NCBI GenBank assembly: GCA_003508835.1
Contig: PUFA01000144.1
Location: 806,001 to 870,000, forward strand
Origin: Eonycteris spelaea
Taxonomy: Eukaryota; Chordata; Mammalia; Chiroptera; Pteropodidae
Direction: 5' to 3'
DNA length: 64,000 bases
Under the pieces are notes generated by a model. The model worked only from the letters and a program-made list of their open reading frames with translations. It did not search any database and was not told where the DNA came from. Positions 1-11,350 of this stretch are shown one piece after another. Both the position numbers and the translations under genes were made by a program. Numbering within the stretch: the stretch's first letter is position 1; each line of letters opens with the position of its first letter.

Positions 1-369
1 ATGAAGACGTTTTCAGACAAAAGTACTCAGATGTTTTAAAACTCAGAAAATTTTTTTGAACAAATTACATGAGTATACACAATATTAAAATGGAAAATGA
101 ATCTAAGAAAGAGAACGGATTCCTTAAGAAAAATGGTAGTGGGTAAAAAGAAACCATAAATGTCTAGTTAATGCTAAATAAATAACATGGCATTAGCCTT
201 AAATGGTTTTTAAGAGAGAGGTGAAGTCACACACCAGTTCTTCAATGCTTGGGCGGAAGTGGCACAGGTCACTTCTGTTTAGAGCTCACTGGTCAGAACT
301 AGTGCACAGCTGCATCTAACTGCAAAGGGCTGGGAAACCTAGGAGAGTGGGTGAATATATTACTGGGTT

Positions 370-1140
370 AATACGAAACATCCTCACCATAGTTCACACT
401 GCTTTTTTCTTCTCAGCGGACTGTATCTTTCAAAATGTTATATCTTTTTTGACCTTCTGATGGTTTTCATATTAGAGTCTATTTTTCTAGAAATTAATAT
501 TAACCCCCCCAACCTTTTTTTGGTTATAAGTTATATAGTATAACCTTATCCCTTTATTTCAACCTTTCTGTGTCATTTTATTTTGTGCCTCTTGTAAACA
601 CCGAATATAGGTTTTATTCTTTAACTTAATCTAAGTGTCCCCACCACTTTATAAATTATTTTAATCTAACTACCTTTGTTCTGATAACTGATATGATAAC
701 TGTTCCCACTCCTACTGTCTTTTTCTTTTTATGTGCTATCTTGGCGGGGGGTTCCCATCTTTTATTTTTTGCTGATTAAAGAAGTTTTTTTTATTTTCTT
801 TTTTGCTCCAGTTATTGGATATTACATGTTCTATTTCCACTTTTCTCTAGATTAAATTTACACTGAACACGTATTTAAAAATCTTTAATTAAAGGTTGAA
901 AAAAATTGTATATATAAGTTTCTTTCGAAACAATGCAAGATGTTTATCATGTTTTCACTTAACTCTTTCCTTTGCCTCTTTCTCTGTCCAAAACATTTGG
1001 AAATTCTAGTTTCCTGTTACTATTATTATTATCATTATTATTATTTTAAAATTAGGCCTCATTTACTAATAAACCATTTCTTAAAATTGCCAAGTAGGAT
1101 TTACTCTGGTAATACAACTAAGGTTCAAATTTAGGACATT
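370..1140 (-). mobile_element. Possible antisense L1 fragment, T-rich
   Basis: T-rich sequence resembling antisense L1 ORF2 (TATCTTTTTTGACCTTCTGA, then CCTCTTGTAAACACCGAATA and further). It is heavily decayed with no boundaries. A TTA-type simple repeat lies at 1019-1047. The short open frame at 940-1134 is not considered a gene. Sequence 1-370 shows nothing recognisable. Confidence 0.35.
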
Positions 1141-1189
1141 TATTCTTACAAATCACTATGTTAACTTAGTAAAAAATGTCCTTAACTTC

Positions 1190-2506
1190 ATAAAAAAGGT
1201 TACAGCAAATATTATAATTTAGGGTGAAATAGTAGAGGCATTTGATTGAAATTCAAACCAGAGAAAGATTCTACATGGCATTATTCTGAAGGTCCTAATC
1301 AATACAATTAGATAAGAAACGTGAATAACATTTCATAAGTATTTAGGAAAAAGAGACAAAACTGCCAGTATTAAGATGACATGATTATCTATTTTAGCAA
1401 AGAAAATAAACCAAAAAACATAAAAACCATTAGAAGTTAAGTAAGGTAGTCAATCACAAGGTCAGTATATAAAAATCAATAGTTTTAAATATCAAAAAAA
1501 TAAAAGCTAATGAAAATTTCTAAAAATCTAAAGATCCCCAGAGGAACAAAACCTATGGACTATCTAGAAACCAAATAAGGAGATGTACAAACCTTATGAA
1601 GAAAACTATTTTACTGAAGTAGTACTAAAAAATTTTTCCAAATGCATGAGAGACTATATTTTGTAAAATATCAATTCTCTCATAATTAATTTATAAATTC
1701 AGAGACATGCCAGTCAGAATAGCAACATGATTTTTTATGGAACTTGAAAAGCTGAATCTGAAGTTCACTTAGAGATCAAGTGCACAAAAAAATAGCCAAG
1801 GTAAAAAAATGAGTATTTTATAGGGCGATACTGGCATGATAACAAACAATGAAATATACAGTTTCAGAAACCAAATGTAAATTTAGTATACAACAAGAAA
1901 GGATGAACTAGACAATGAATGATGTTGGGTCAAATGACTATTCATTTGAAGAAAAGGTATAAAATTAAATTCTTACCTCACACAAGATGCAAGAATAAAT
2001 TCTGGTTAAAGATCTAAATATTAAATAGTTATCAGAAGAAAGTATAAAATAATCTTTATAATAATCTTTGAGAATGTTCTCCTAAATAAAATACAAAATG
2101 TATAAATCACGAAAGGGAAGGTTACTGATTTGACAACTGCAAATTTAAAACATCTCTAAAGCAAACACCACCATAAACAAACTTTTAAAAAAGTGAAAAA
2201 TCAAGAAGCAATATTTGCACCATGATAAAGTTACTATCCATTTACCTAGAAATTGATAAGAACAATTTTTTTAAAAAACTAGATATGATTAGGTAATTAA
2301 CAGAAGAAACATAAATGGCAAGTAACATGAGAAAGTATTCAACTTCACTATGAATCACAGAAATTAATATTAAAACAATATAATGACATCATTTTTTTAT
2401 CTCTCAGACTGGCAAAATTTTTAAAGATTGATCATATTTATCTATGAAAAGATACAAATGTTGCAAAATGGATAAATACACATTGTTGTGAGAATGCAAT
2501 TCCGTA
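1190..2506 (+). mobile_element. Old L1 (ORF2 3' part), left piece
   Basis: A-rich sequence with degraded L1 ORF2 phrases, such as GACTGGCAAAATTTTTAAAGA and a stretch resembling the codons before the L1 C-terminal zinc-knuckle region. All frames are broken. The left boundary is uncertain. The right end is fixed by the Tigger insertion at 2507. Confidence 0.65.
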
Positions 2507-2730
2507 CAGTAGTGCCCGTCCCATCCATGAGGGTCACGGTCCAAGCTCCCCAGTGGGTGTCTGAAACTACAGCTAGTACCGAACCCTATATATACTATGG
2601 TTTTTCCTTACATACATATCTATGACAGTTTAATTTGTAAATTAGGCACAGTAAAAGATTAACAACAGTAATAATAAAATCAAAAATTATAATATGCTAT
2701 AATAAAAGTTATGTGAATATGGTCTGTCTA

Positions 2731-2765
<35 letters not shown>

Positions 2766-3149
2766 AGTAAACTAGTATGAATTTCTTTTTCCTTCTTCAC
2801 AATTCCACAGGTAGAAGACTCTTTCATACCATAGACCTTAGCAACCTTGGCATTTTATTTCCTTAAGCTGAGAACTTTCACCTTTTCACTTTAAAGAAGC
2901 ACCTTATGGCTTCTCTCAGGCATATCCTCATTGCCAGCATCACTACTCTTGCGCTCTGGGGCCGTTATTACATATATAAGAGTTATTTGAACATAGTACT
3001 GCGACGCCTCAGTAGCCTATCTGATAACTGAGACGCTACTCAGTGACTAATGGGCAAGTAGCGTATACAGCATAGATACAGTATTTTCAAGCTACAGATG
3101 ACCACAGGTAATTGCAGAAAGCACAACTGCAGATAAAGGAGGGCTGCTA
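2507..3149 (-). mobile_element. Tigger (Tc1/mariner, pogo group) transposon remnant inside an L1
   Basis: The element begins CAGTAGTGCCCGTCC, ends in the matching inverted terminus GGAGGGCTGCTA, and is flanked by TA on both sides (2505-2506 and 3150-3151), the Tc1/mariner target. Reading the minus strand, the start of a Tigger1-like transposase is recognisable around 2860-2970 (GCGCAAGAGTAGTGATGCTG and following), broken by stops and cut short. The flanking L1 text continues across the insertion. It contains a CTGT/CT microsatellite at about 2727-2765. It is an internally deleted, inactive copy. Confidence 0.88.
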
Positions 3150-3660
3150 TACAGACTTTTTGGTGGCCACCTTGAAAGTATCTAGTCAAACGTGCAGACA
3201 CTGGGCTCTTCCACTTCTAAGACCAGATCCTGAGATGCTGATACAGATGGCCCAAGCACACCACATGTACTGGCATATTCACTGATCCTTGTTCATTTGG
3301 ATTCAGGCTAATGTCCATCACTAGAATAGTTATGCCATTGTGCTACAATGCAGTCACTAAGACAATAGTGACTGCATGTACCCAGGAGGAAAGATTTCTA
3401 AGACTTTGTTAAATAAAAAAACAAATCACAGAATAATACGATGGAGAGCTGGCTCCATTTATCTTTCTAAACTACATATATGTATGTTTTATATCCATAT
3501 ATAAATGTACAGGAAAAGGTCTGAAAGATACAAACCAAACAGTTAGCAGTAGTCCCTACAGGGAGGAACCGCATCAGTAAATGCAGTGAACAGGTGCTTT
3601 GACGTCTTATCCTATATCCATCTGTACCATTTGAATTTTTATAGGAACAAGTATTCACAT
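3150..3660 (+). mobile_element. Old L1, right piece after the Tigger insertion
   Basis: Text resumes with TACAGACTTTTTGGTGG, the expected L1 continuation of the sequence broken at 2506, and proceeds through decayed phrases for 'calculated position ... fell like white noise' type 3' ORF2 DNA: CCACTTCTAAG, GTACTGGCATATTCACTG and TAATGTCCATCACTAGAATA. Similarity fades by about 3660. Confidence 0.55.
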
Positions 3661-4770
3661 ATTACCTTTATAATTAAAAAAGAAGTTAAGATCAAGTATC
3701 TCTAGGCATCCCTGTTTTATTCCCAGCCACTAGGTCCTGTACTTAGAGCTTATAACACTCTATAAACGAAAATCTTACTCCAAACTTTATCTTGTTTTCC
3801 TGGCTTATTTTCCCATTGCCCCATGCGTGTTTGCATTGACTGCTTTTTGTGTACCTCTGTGAGTGCCCTTAACCTCTCACAGAGACTCTCAGTAAGCACT
3901 GTGAACAGTAGAGGGTCCCGAGTCTGGAGCCCTGGGATCCAGTCCACTCAGGTCCGCTTAGCAGCTGTGCAGCCTGGAACAGGCCCTGGCTTCTCTACAC
4001 CTGTTTTTGCCATCCATAAAGCGCAGAGGCTGGCACAGTGCTCTCAATGTCCCTTTCCAGTTCCTGGCTTTGGGGAGTCATGTTTCAGGCTTCTTCTTCT
4101 CTCCACATACATCCTAAAGGGACCACAGCAGGAAAGTGTGAATGCTCAGCTCCCTTCACGAGCACAGAGCACAGAGATTTGACCGTATGTCCACGTAGGG
4201 CCAGGGGCTGATGAGGAATTAATGAATCACTGGTTTGCTGTCAGAATTTACACAGAAAATCATTTTCATTTCCCCCATAACACTACTCATTTGGAAAACA
4301 GATCGATACTTCATGCTGGGGGACTCTTTGTGAGGGTCCGGTGTGGTTTCTGGCCAGCAATCACAGTGACCCAAAGATCTGAAGCAAGTGTCCCCTTTTG
4401 GGAGTGACTATCTCTGATTGGTCTGCCTTTGTCAGTGAAACAACTCCTGTCACACCACCAACTGCCCTTGGTTTGGTTTGGTTTGGTTTTCATATTTATG
4501 TATTCCCCCCTCCCTGATTTACCATATATAATTAACACACATGCAAGTATTTATACAAAGAATATGTTCAACTTTAAAACTAGTAATACAACAAATACCC
4601 ATCTATACTCACTGCTGTGTCTCCACAACCCTCTGACTTCCCTGTGACAGCCACGTTTGTCTTACTGTCCAGTATTAACTATTATCCTGATTTTTTTGAC
4701 ATTAATGATTTTTCTTTATACTTTTACCAAATAGGTCAATTTAACTTTTAAAGAAACATTTCTTTTCTAT
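3660..4770. other. No gene seen; unassigned sequence
   Basis: Mostly unique-looking DNA. It includes a short TTGGT repeat at 4468-4490. The open frames on both strands (up to 119 codons at 3823-4182) overlap each other, lack recognisable domains and look like chance. Confidence 0.5.
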
Positions 4771-4774
4771 ACAG

Positions 4775-4870
4775 TTCTTATGGGAATTAAATGTAATGCT
4801 TAAAATGCTTAGCACAATGCCTCACACATAAGTGCTCAAAATGTCATCTGTTGTCATTATTCTTTTAAAC
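4775..4870 (+). repeat. MIR 3' fragment
   Basis: Contains the MIR tail phrases GGAATTAAATGTAATGC, GCTTAGCACAATGCCT and AAGTGCTCAAAATGTC ending in a TTATT stretch. Short, but typical of the tRNA-derived mammalian-wide SINE. Confidence 0.65.
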
Positions 4871-4906
4871 TTCCCTTAATATAATACAAAAGAACCTTTA
4901 TTTATT

Positions 4907-4988
4907 CAGCAATTCATCTCATTCATTTCTTAATCAGCAATTCATCTAATTCATTTCTTAATCAGTAATACATTTCATTTATTTCTTG
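4907..4988. repeat. 28-bp tandem repeat, three copies
   Basis: Three adjacent copies of a 28-base unit starting CAGCAATTCATCTCATTC, at 4907-4934, 4935-4962 and 4963-4988. The first two differ at one base. The third is more diverged and slightly shorter. Confidence 0.85.
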
Positions 4989-5034
4989 TCATCTCACCTC
5001 TGCCATGCTAGATGCTATAAAGCCATATAGTTTG

Positions 5035-5510
5035 AGGGGTTTTTTAAAAAATCTTTTTAACTTTTTATTTTTAAAGAATTATAGACCCACAAGAAGTTAC
5101 AAAAATAGTACATGAAGTTTCTGTGTACCTATCACCCCGCTTCTCCTGTCATCCTATATGTCTATAGCACGTGATCGAAACCAAGAAATCAACATTGGCA
5201 CCATGCAATTAACCAGACAACAGACCTTCCTTAGATTTCATCGGTTTTCGCATGGGCTCTCTTTTTTGGTATGTGCTTATAGATAATACTGTGACATTTT
5301 ATCCCATGGGTAGACTTGTGTAACCACCACCACTATCAAGATATAAAACTGTTCTGTCACCACAAAAGAATTCCCTGTGCTTTATAGTCACACCCTTCCT
5401 CCCTTACCTAATCCATAGCAACCACTAATCTGTCCTCATCTCTATAATTCTGTCATTTTGAGAATGTTATGTAAATAGAATCTTACAACGTGTAACCGTT
5501 TGTAATAAGC
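5035..5510 (-). mobile_element. L1 3' end, antisense
   Basis: Begins with a T/A-rich tract and then the familiar antisense L1M 3' UTR text: TAGACCCACAAGAAGTTAC, TACATGAAGTTTCTGTGTACC, CCACCACCACTATCAAGAT and TAACCGTTTG. 5' truncated and inactive. Confidence 0.75.
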
Positions 5511-6879
5511 GATGCAGTTTTACACTCTTGAGAAACTGGCCTTATACACTGACCTTGGATTTCTTGACTAGGGAGAATTTCTTGACTAGATTTTTTTTTC
5601 TGAGAATTAATTCCGTCTTCAGATCATGTAGTGCTTCCTTCCTGAAGAAATCTGAGAATCTGATGAAATTCTGCAGATAAAGGATTTAAGCATTAGAATT
5701 CCCCCAGGACATTAGAAGGTGTGTCCATGAGGCATCCCAAATGGAAGAGAGGGAAGAGTATCCGGTGTTAACCGTGGAACTGGACCCTCTAAGATATTTA
5801 GGGGTCCAGATGTGAGCTCTGTAATTAATGGCAAGAGAATTCAGTTGTTACTTGCACTGGAAATTAACAAACTTGGAAGAGGTTTATCGATAAATATTAG
5901 AAATGAGTTTCAGATATATTTGTCAATCCCTTCCACCCACAACTGACCAAAAAAAGAGATTGTTTGCAAATTGCACAGCAGGCCCGGAAAACAATCTGAA
6001 AATCCTTTCAATCAGATGTTTTGGAAGGCATTTTCTACAAACAACCCTTGCCAAGTTTCCAGGCTGTTCCTTTGTAAGCTCATTTTTGAAGATTCGTCAC
6101 AAAGCAGGAACTGGAAGGAGAAACATGTTTTATTTTGTGATACAATGAAGTCCTTTGTCCAACAAATAGATGTGATAATATCACTGTGTTGGATACACTA
6201 TCCCCTTCTCTCTAAAGTGGTTGTGGCTGCTTTTTAAATTTTTGCACCTTCAGTCTGGTTGAGAGCACCGAAAGAATGGTGCTAAAAGCCTCCTTTCAGA
6301 CACTTCAGGGGCATTCCTTTGTTTGAATTTACTTCCTCTTTCCCACCCTGTCCCTGGCACCAAACCCAGCCTTACAAATCAGCTCAGACTGGCAGGAGGG
6401 ATGAAGTCAGCAGGGGCTGTGCCAAGTTCCTCTCCAGGCACTGCTCACTCAGGCCTTGCTAACCTTCTTTCCGTATAGAAAGGGAATAGCGACCGCTCTC
6501 AGAAGCAGAACTTTGTACATACGCAAGTAGCCTTTGGGGACAGTTACAGCAGAGACCCTCCCCACTTTCATTTCACCTAGACTACTGTATCACAGAGTTG
6601 AACAATTTGCAATTTACGATCTTTTCCCTTTGTTTAATATTAGAAGTCCTTCCTGATTCTGAGACTGATTCCTAGAAGGGCGTTCCAAACGAAGAACATT
6701 TCTATAAATCAATGACATCAAAAATTACTTTCTATGGCAAACCACTCACTGTCTCCACTGGACTAGCGAGATCACTCTCTTAAGTGCTACAGTTTTCTAA
6801 AACACACAAAAGCACATGAAAAGGTACGGACACAGTCACTGATGGTGTTTCTCAATTGCAGGTGCGTGGATTTTTAGGC
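5511..6879. other. No gene seen; unassigned sequence
   Basis: No repeat recognised. Open frames at 5903-6148 and 5971-6237 overlap in different frames and have no family resemblance. The part around 6240-6600 is more GC-rich and could be a non-repetitive regulatory element, but nothing in it proves that. Confidence 0.4.
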
Positions 6880-7026
6880 ACCCAACTTCTCAACTGGGAC
6901 AGTTTTGCCCTCCAAGGGACATTTGGCAATGCCTAGAGACATTTTTGGTTGTCGAGACTGGGTGGAAGGTGCTATTGGCATCTAGTGGGTAGAGGCTAGG
7001 GACACTGCTGAGGCTAAGAAACCCTG
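6880..7026 (+). mobile_element. MER20 (hAT-Charlie), internally deleted
   Basis: Shows the MER20 signature GGGACATTTGGCAATGCC, GAGACATTTTTGGTTGTC and GGCATCTAGTGGGTAGAGGC, then jumps to the terminal AAACCCTG. The usual middle-to-right section (about 60 bases) is missing. Confidence 0.88.
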
Positions 7027-7739
7027 ATGAAAGGAAAGCACAGGGTCTTTGAAGACACGTAGCCCTTGGAGGACAAAGGCGTAGCCTCTTAGCTGCCCAC
7101 ACACCAACTCATGAGATGTAAACACAAACCACAAAAATAACACTCATCTTCTACTTGAAGTGACACTAAAGAAAACATAGAGTCTATGGCAAAAGATACA
7201 AAACAGAGGGAGTATTAAAAATAAGAACATAAAATAGAGTGATTGCCCTAGCATCAAAAATCTGTTGTAACAGTCAAGTAGGTCCATGAGGTTTGTCTGA
7301 AGACAGAGGTCACTGTCCTCTCATCCCCCATGTCCCAGAAGCAGACATTTCCAAATCTTTTCATGGATTCTTTTGCCATTTGTCTCCACATCTCTAAATA
7401 ACAGTACTACATATTATACTGCTATTATTAAAATATAAATATACATGAATATGCTAGACTACTGCTTCTTGATTTTTTAAGTTTAAAATTCTCTACAGTC
7501 TTCCAACCATCTAAGATGAGAACTTAGCTTTTCATCACCCACAATCACTGCCACTTACCCCAACACCATATAAACACACATTTCCATTCCCCTATTCAGT
7601 CGACAAGTGGTTTTATGATTTTGAGTGAATCAATATTCGACGCTTAAATTATGACTATGTAAATAATATTCACTGATTAATCATCTTCTACATTTTGATT
7701 ACTTTTCCTTTCCTGTACCTTTTGTCTTTCCTGAAGGTA
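7027..7739. other. No gene seen; unassigned AT-rich sequence
   Basis: No convincing repeat, RNA or coding sequence. A short AT-rich stretch near 7380-7450 is low complexity. Confidence 0.4.
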
Positions 7740-9240
7740 TCGTCTCCTTTTTTATTTCAATAGTTTTCTGTGGACTCACCACTCAGTCAATCTTTAATTC
7801 TTTTCCACTTGTTATTAATTCCTTCGATATATTGAAACCCATGAGGTCTTCTTTCGGTTTCACTTCCCTGAAGAAGTCTCTCGCCAAACTTTCTGATGTG
7901 CTCCAGTCTGTACAACCTGCTCTCCAAAACAGCTGTCCTGACGCCATCTTGGAATCACCTTTCACCGTCATCCTGGAAATTCTTTGGCCTCACTTTCATG
8001 TTGAATCTCAAATCTTCCTCTTTCTTAATTTGCTCCATCCCTTTTGTGGAGTATCTGAGAAATAGTGCATGGGAGACATATTTTTTAAGATTTGCATATC
8101 TGGGGGGGGGGGGAAATGTGTTTTACCCTCAATTTGTTAAGCATTTTGACTGAATTTAAAATTTTAGTTTAGACGCCACTTTCCATCTGAATCTGGAATG
8201 CATTGCTCCATTTCTTCTGGCTGCTGCTGTTACTCTTGAAAAATCTAAGCCATTCCTATTTGCAGTTATGTTTTTATTTTTTCTCTGGAACTCTTAGGAC
8301 TTCTTCTTCATTCCTAGTGTTCTAAAATTTTAATATGACATGCCATAGTGTGACCTTTTCCCCTGGTGATTACAGCATTTTCCTGCTTCTTCATATGTGC
8401 AGTAATGCTTTAATCAGGAACTGAACATTGGGAATTTTACACTGTTGAGTGCTGGGTTTTGTTCTATTCATTTTAAAGAGTGTTGAACTCTGTTCTGGAA
8501 GGCACTTAAGTTTCTTGTACATTAGTTTAATCTTTTTAAGGCTTATTTTTAAACTCTTTTAAAGCACATCTAGAGTAGACATTATTCAAGGGTTCATTTA
8601 GCTCTCCTTCAAATACATGGCCTTCTGGGCTCTCTGCTGAATGATCAGCGCATTCCACGAGGCCACGTCAGTTCCTGCTGGGGTTCTTTCTGTACTTCAG
8701 TCAAGACATCACGCCTAGACATCAGCTTGGGCAGCTGCAGAGCTCCCCTCATGTGTCTTCCTTCTCTCAGAGATCACAGTCCTGCTCTCTCTACTGTCCA
8801 ATGTCTGGATAGTTGTTCTATATAATTTGTTCTGCTTTCTAGTCATTTTGGTAGGAAAACAATTCTGGTTGGACACTTTCAATTCACAAACATGTGTCTT
8901 TCAAATCTAGAGAAGCCTCTTATTATCCTTTGATAAGTTTCTCCCTTCTGTTTTATCCAATCTCATTTTTTGTGATTTCCATTGGTTGGATGTTGGACAT
9001 TTGGAATGTTTCTCTACTTTTCTCACTTTTGTTCCTCTCTTTTCTATTTCCTTTTCATTCTATCTTCTGGGAGATTTCCTCATATTTACCTTTCTAGTGA
9101 AGTTTTTATTTCTACTCTACATTTTGGTTTCTAAAAGCATGTTCTTGTTTTCTAGATGTTCCTTTTTATTGGACCCTGTTCTCATTTCATGGTTGTGTAA
9201 AAGAATGTTAAATGGCCATTCTGGAATAATCTTACTCTGA
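7740..9240 (-). mobile_element. L1 3' UTR fragments, antisense
   Basis: T-rich antisense text of the older L1ME/L1MC 3' UTR type, including TTTTCCTGCTTCTTCATATG, GAACTGAACATTGGGAATTTT and ATTTCCATTGGTTGGATGTT. A run of 12 G residues lies at 8102-8113. The copies are in at least two pieces (about 7740-8060 and 8150-9240), and the first is less certain. Open frames here are side effects of the T-rich composition. Confidence 0.6.
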
Positions 9241-9339
9241 CAGTGTCATTATCTTATTAATTTTCATGGATACAATACCTAGCACAATGCCTGAACTAAT
9301 GTCAGTTAAATCACTGAATACCTTATGTATGGATGAGCT

Positions 9340-9545
9340 GAAAAAATAGTGGAATAAGAAGCAGATCTGGGTTAGAGACACAGGCTTAGCTACTAACTAG
9401 CTATAAAAATCTTAAGCGAGTCATTTTTTTCTCTTTAAGGTTCAGTTTCTTTATAAATGAAGTGGAGATACTACTATATTCTCTCCTGGCTACCATCCAG
9501 GGCAGCTGTAAACATCAAGTGTGGTTCTGAGATCAACACATAAGG
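9340..9545 (+). repeat. MIR SINE
   Basis: Contains the MIR core order: GATCTGGGTTAGAGACACAG, CTACTAACTAGCTATAAAAA, then AGGTTCAGTTTCTTTATAAA and a GTGGAGATACTACTA tail. Confidence 0.7.
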
Positions 9546-9778
9546 CAAAAAAATCTCATAGAGTTAAATTACCCTCAGGAAAATTCTTAAAACATTCACT
9601 GAGCTATATTACACATGGTCTTATGTACACAGCTTTGAACAGTAATTCTTTGCACACTAAAATTTGAAAAACAATGAGCTACATCCAAAGAAATAAAAGC
9701 AAAGTCTATATGTAGATATAGGAGTCTTCATGGGCATTTGTAATATTCCGTTTTCCAGATGCTATCAAATTTCTAAGG

Positions 9779-10014
9779 CAGGTTTTCTCATCTTATTGAC
9801 ATGTGGGACCAGATAATTCTTTATTGTATGGTATTGGCCTGTGTACTGTAGAATGTCTAGCAGCATCCAAGGCCTCTATTCACCAGATGCCCATAGAAAC
9901 CTCTCCTTTACTCCCTCTGCCCCTACAGTTATGACAACCAAAAATGTCTCCAGACATTGCCAACTGCCCCTGGGAGGATGCAAAAACACCCCAATAGAGA
10001 ATTGAGAACCTCTG
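9779..10014 (-). mobile_element. MER20 (hAT-Charlie), nearly full length
   Basis: Reverse orientation. Phrases in order include AGGCCTCTATTCACCAGATG, GACAACCAAAAATGTCTCCA and GACATTGCCAACTGCCCCTG, ending at the inverted terminus GAGAACCTCTG. No 8-base target duplication could be confirmed. Confidence 0.88.
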
Positions 10015-10429
10015 CTCTATGGCAAGTGGGAACTAGATTTTCTAAAGCTTTCCCGCTCACCTCAGTATTTATTCAATTCTTCTTTAATATTAAGTCTCTG
10101 AAAAATTATTACGTTAGCACATCAGTTTGTTGTTTTAAGAGTTAAATGATATAATGTATGCAAAATATCTAGCACAGAGAAAGACACTTTGCTAAATATT
10201 TGCTGGTTTTGAATCTATGTCTGGCTTGGTCAGACCTATGGTCACAGTGTTTTTAAATGCAATAAAGAAGACACATCCATCTACTTCCTGTCTTCCCAAG
10301 TCTGCATTTCCTATCAGATGTCTCAGAGCTACCTTTCATACCCTGGGCCATAAAGCTGGCATATAAATTAAATGCACTTATCATGGGACTACATGCCATG
10401 TAAATGTACTACTATTTGCAGCTTCCAAA

Positions 10430-10690
10430 TTTTTGTTCCGAGCTACCTTCCCAGATCGCCTTAGCAAGTGAGGAGTCATTTCAAGATCCTCAGATTTCCT
10501 AGTTCTATCTCTGGTTTTGTTCAATAATTGTACATTTTTAGAGATAATGTTCCTATATGTATTTCATTGTTATTTCATTTGGCTTTGTACAATCTTATAT
10601 CTCGACTGCAAGCTCCTAGACGAGAAGGGGGTCGACAGTTGATGTCTCTTTATCCCCAACGGGGCCCGCATAAATGCCTGGTATAAGTGT
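10430..10690 (+). repeat. L2 LINE 3' fragment
   Basis: The 3' end text of L2 is visible: CTGCAAGCTCCTAGACGAGA, TATCCCCAACGGGGC and AAATGCCTGGTATAAGTG. A small MIR-like piece precedes it at about 10130-10200. Confidence 0.55.
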
Positions 10691-11350
10691 TTAAAAACAT
10701 TTTGATTTGTAGTGCTTTTAAAACACGTCTGCAAATTCTTTGACACCATCAAAAGTGGAATCAAATTCCATTGCCCTTAGATGGGCCAGCTAAACAAACG
10801 GAAAGCAGCGGAAGTACACAGCATAACTTCCAAGACTGGGTCTTAAATGGTAATAGCTTCTGCCTTGCGCTCTCTATTTTATATTATTTTATTTTGCTTA
10901 GTTTTGTTTTATTTATTTTATTTTATTTTATTGTGGTGGGAACACTTACTCTCTTAAATGCTTTAAGCGTACAATGCAGTATTTTCCACTATAGGCTTAG
11001 TGCTTTCTTGGAACATACACATTGGGAGCCTTGGCCTGACACGTAAGAAGTCTGGCTACCCTGAAGCTTGCCATACTGGAGAGACCAGAGAAGCCACACA
11101 AAAATAAAAAGATGCCCAAAGAACCCCAATTGCTCCAGCTCCAGCTGTTTTAGTCTTCAGGATTAATCCCCACATATGTGATTGAATGAGCCTTCAGAGG
11201 ATCCCAACTCCAGCCTTCAAGCTACCCCATCTGACTTCCCAACTGTCCCTACTAAGCCCCCCTAGTTGCACATTCGTAAGCAAAGTAAATGTTAACGTCT
11301 CAAATCTCGAAGATCTGGGTGGTTTTTTAGGCAGCACTAGATAACTGGAA
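10691..11350 (+). mobile_element. MLT1 (ERVL-MaLR) solo LTR, interrupted
   Basis: The 5' part (10691-10875) has AAACACGTCTGCAAATTCTT, CCTTAGATGGGCCAGC and CTTCTGCCTTGCGCTCTCT. The 3' part (11000-11350) has TTGGAACATACACATTGGGA and ends with the typical GGCAGCACTAGATAACTGGA. This is an endogenous-retrovirus-derived LTR with no internal genes. A 124-base L1 tail sits in the middle. Confidence 0.75.
10876..10999 (-). mobile_element. Very short L1 3' end inserted in the MLT1
   Basis: A TTTTA-rich tract (reversed A-tail, 10876-10932) is followed by about 65 bases of antisense L1 3' UTR (TGTGGTGGGAACACTTACTC and GCGTACAATGCAGTATTTTC). Flanking 9-base sequences GCGCTCTCT (10867-10875) and GTGCTTTCT (11000-11008) match at 7 of 9, consistent with an aged target duplication. 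Confidence 0.7.
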
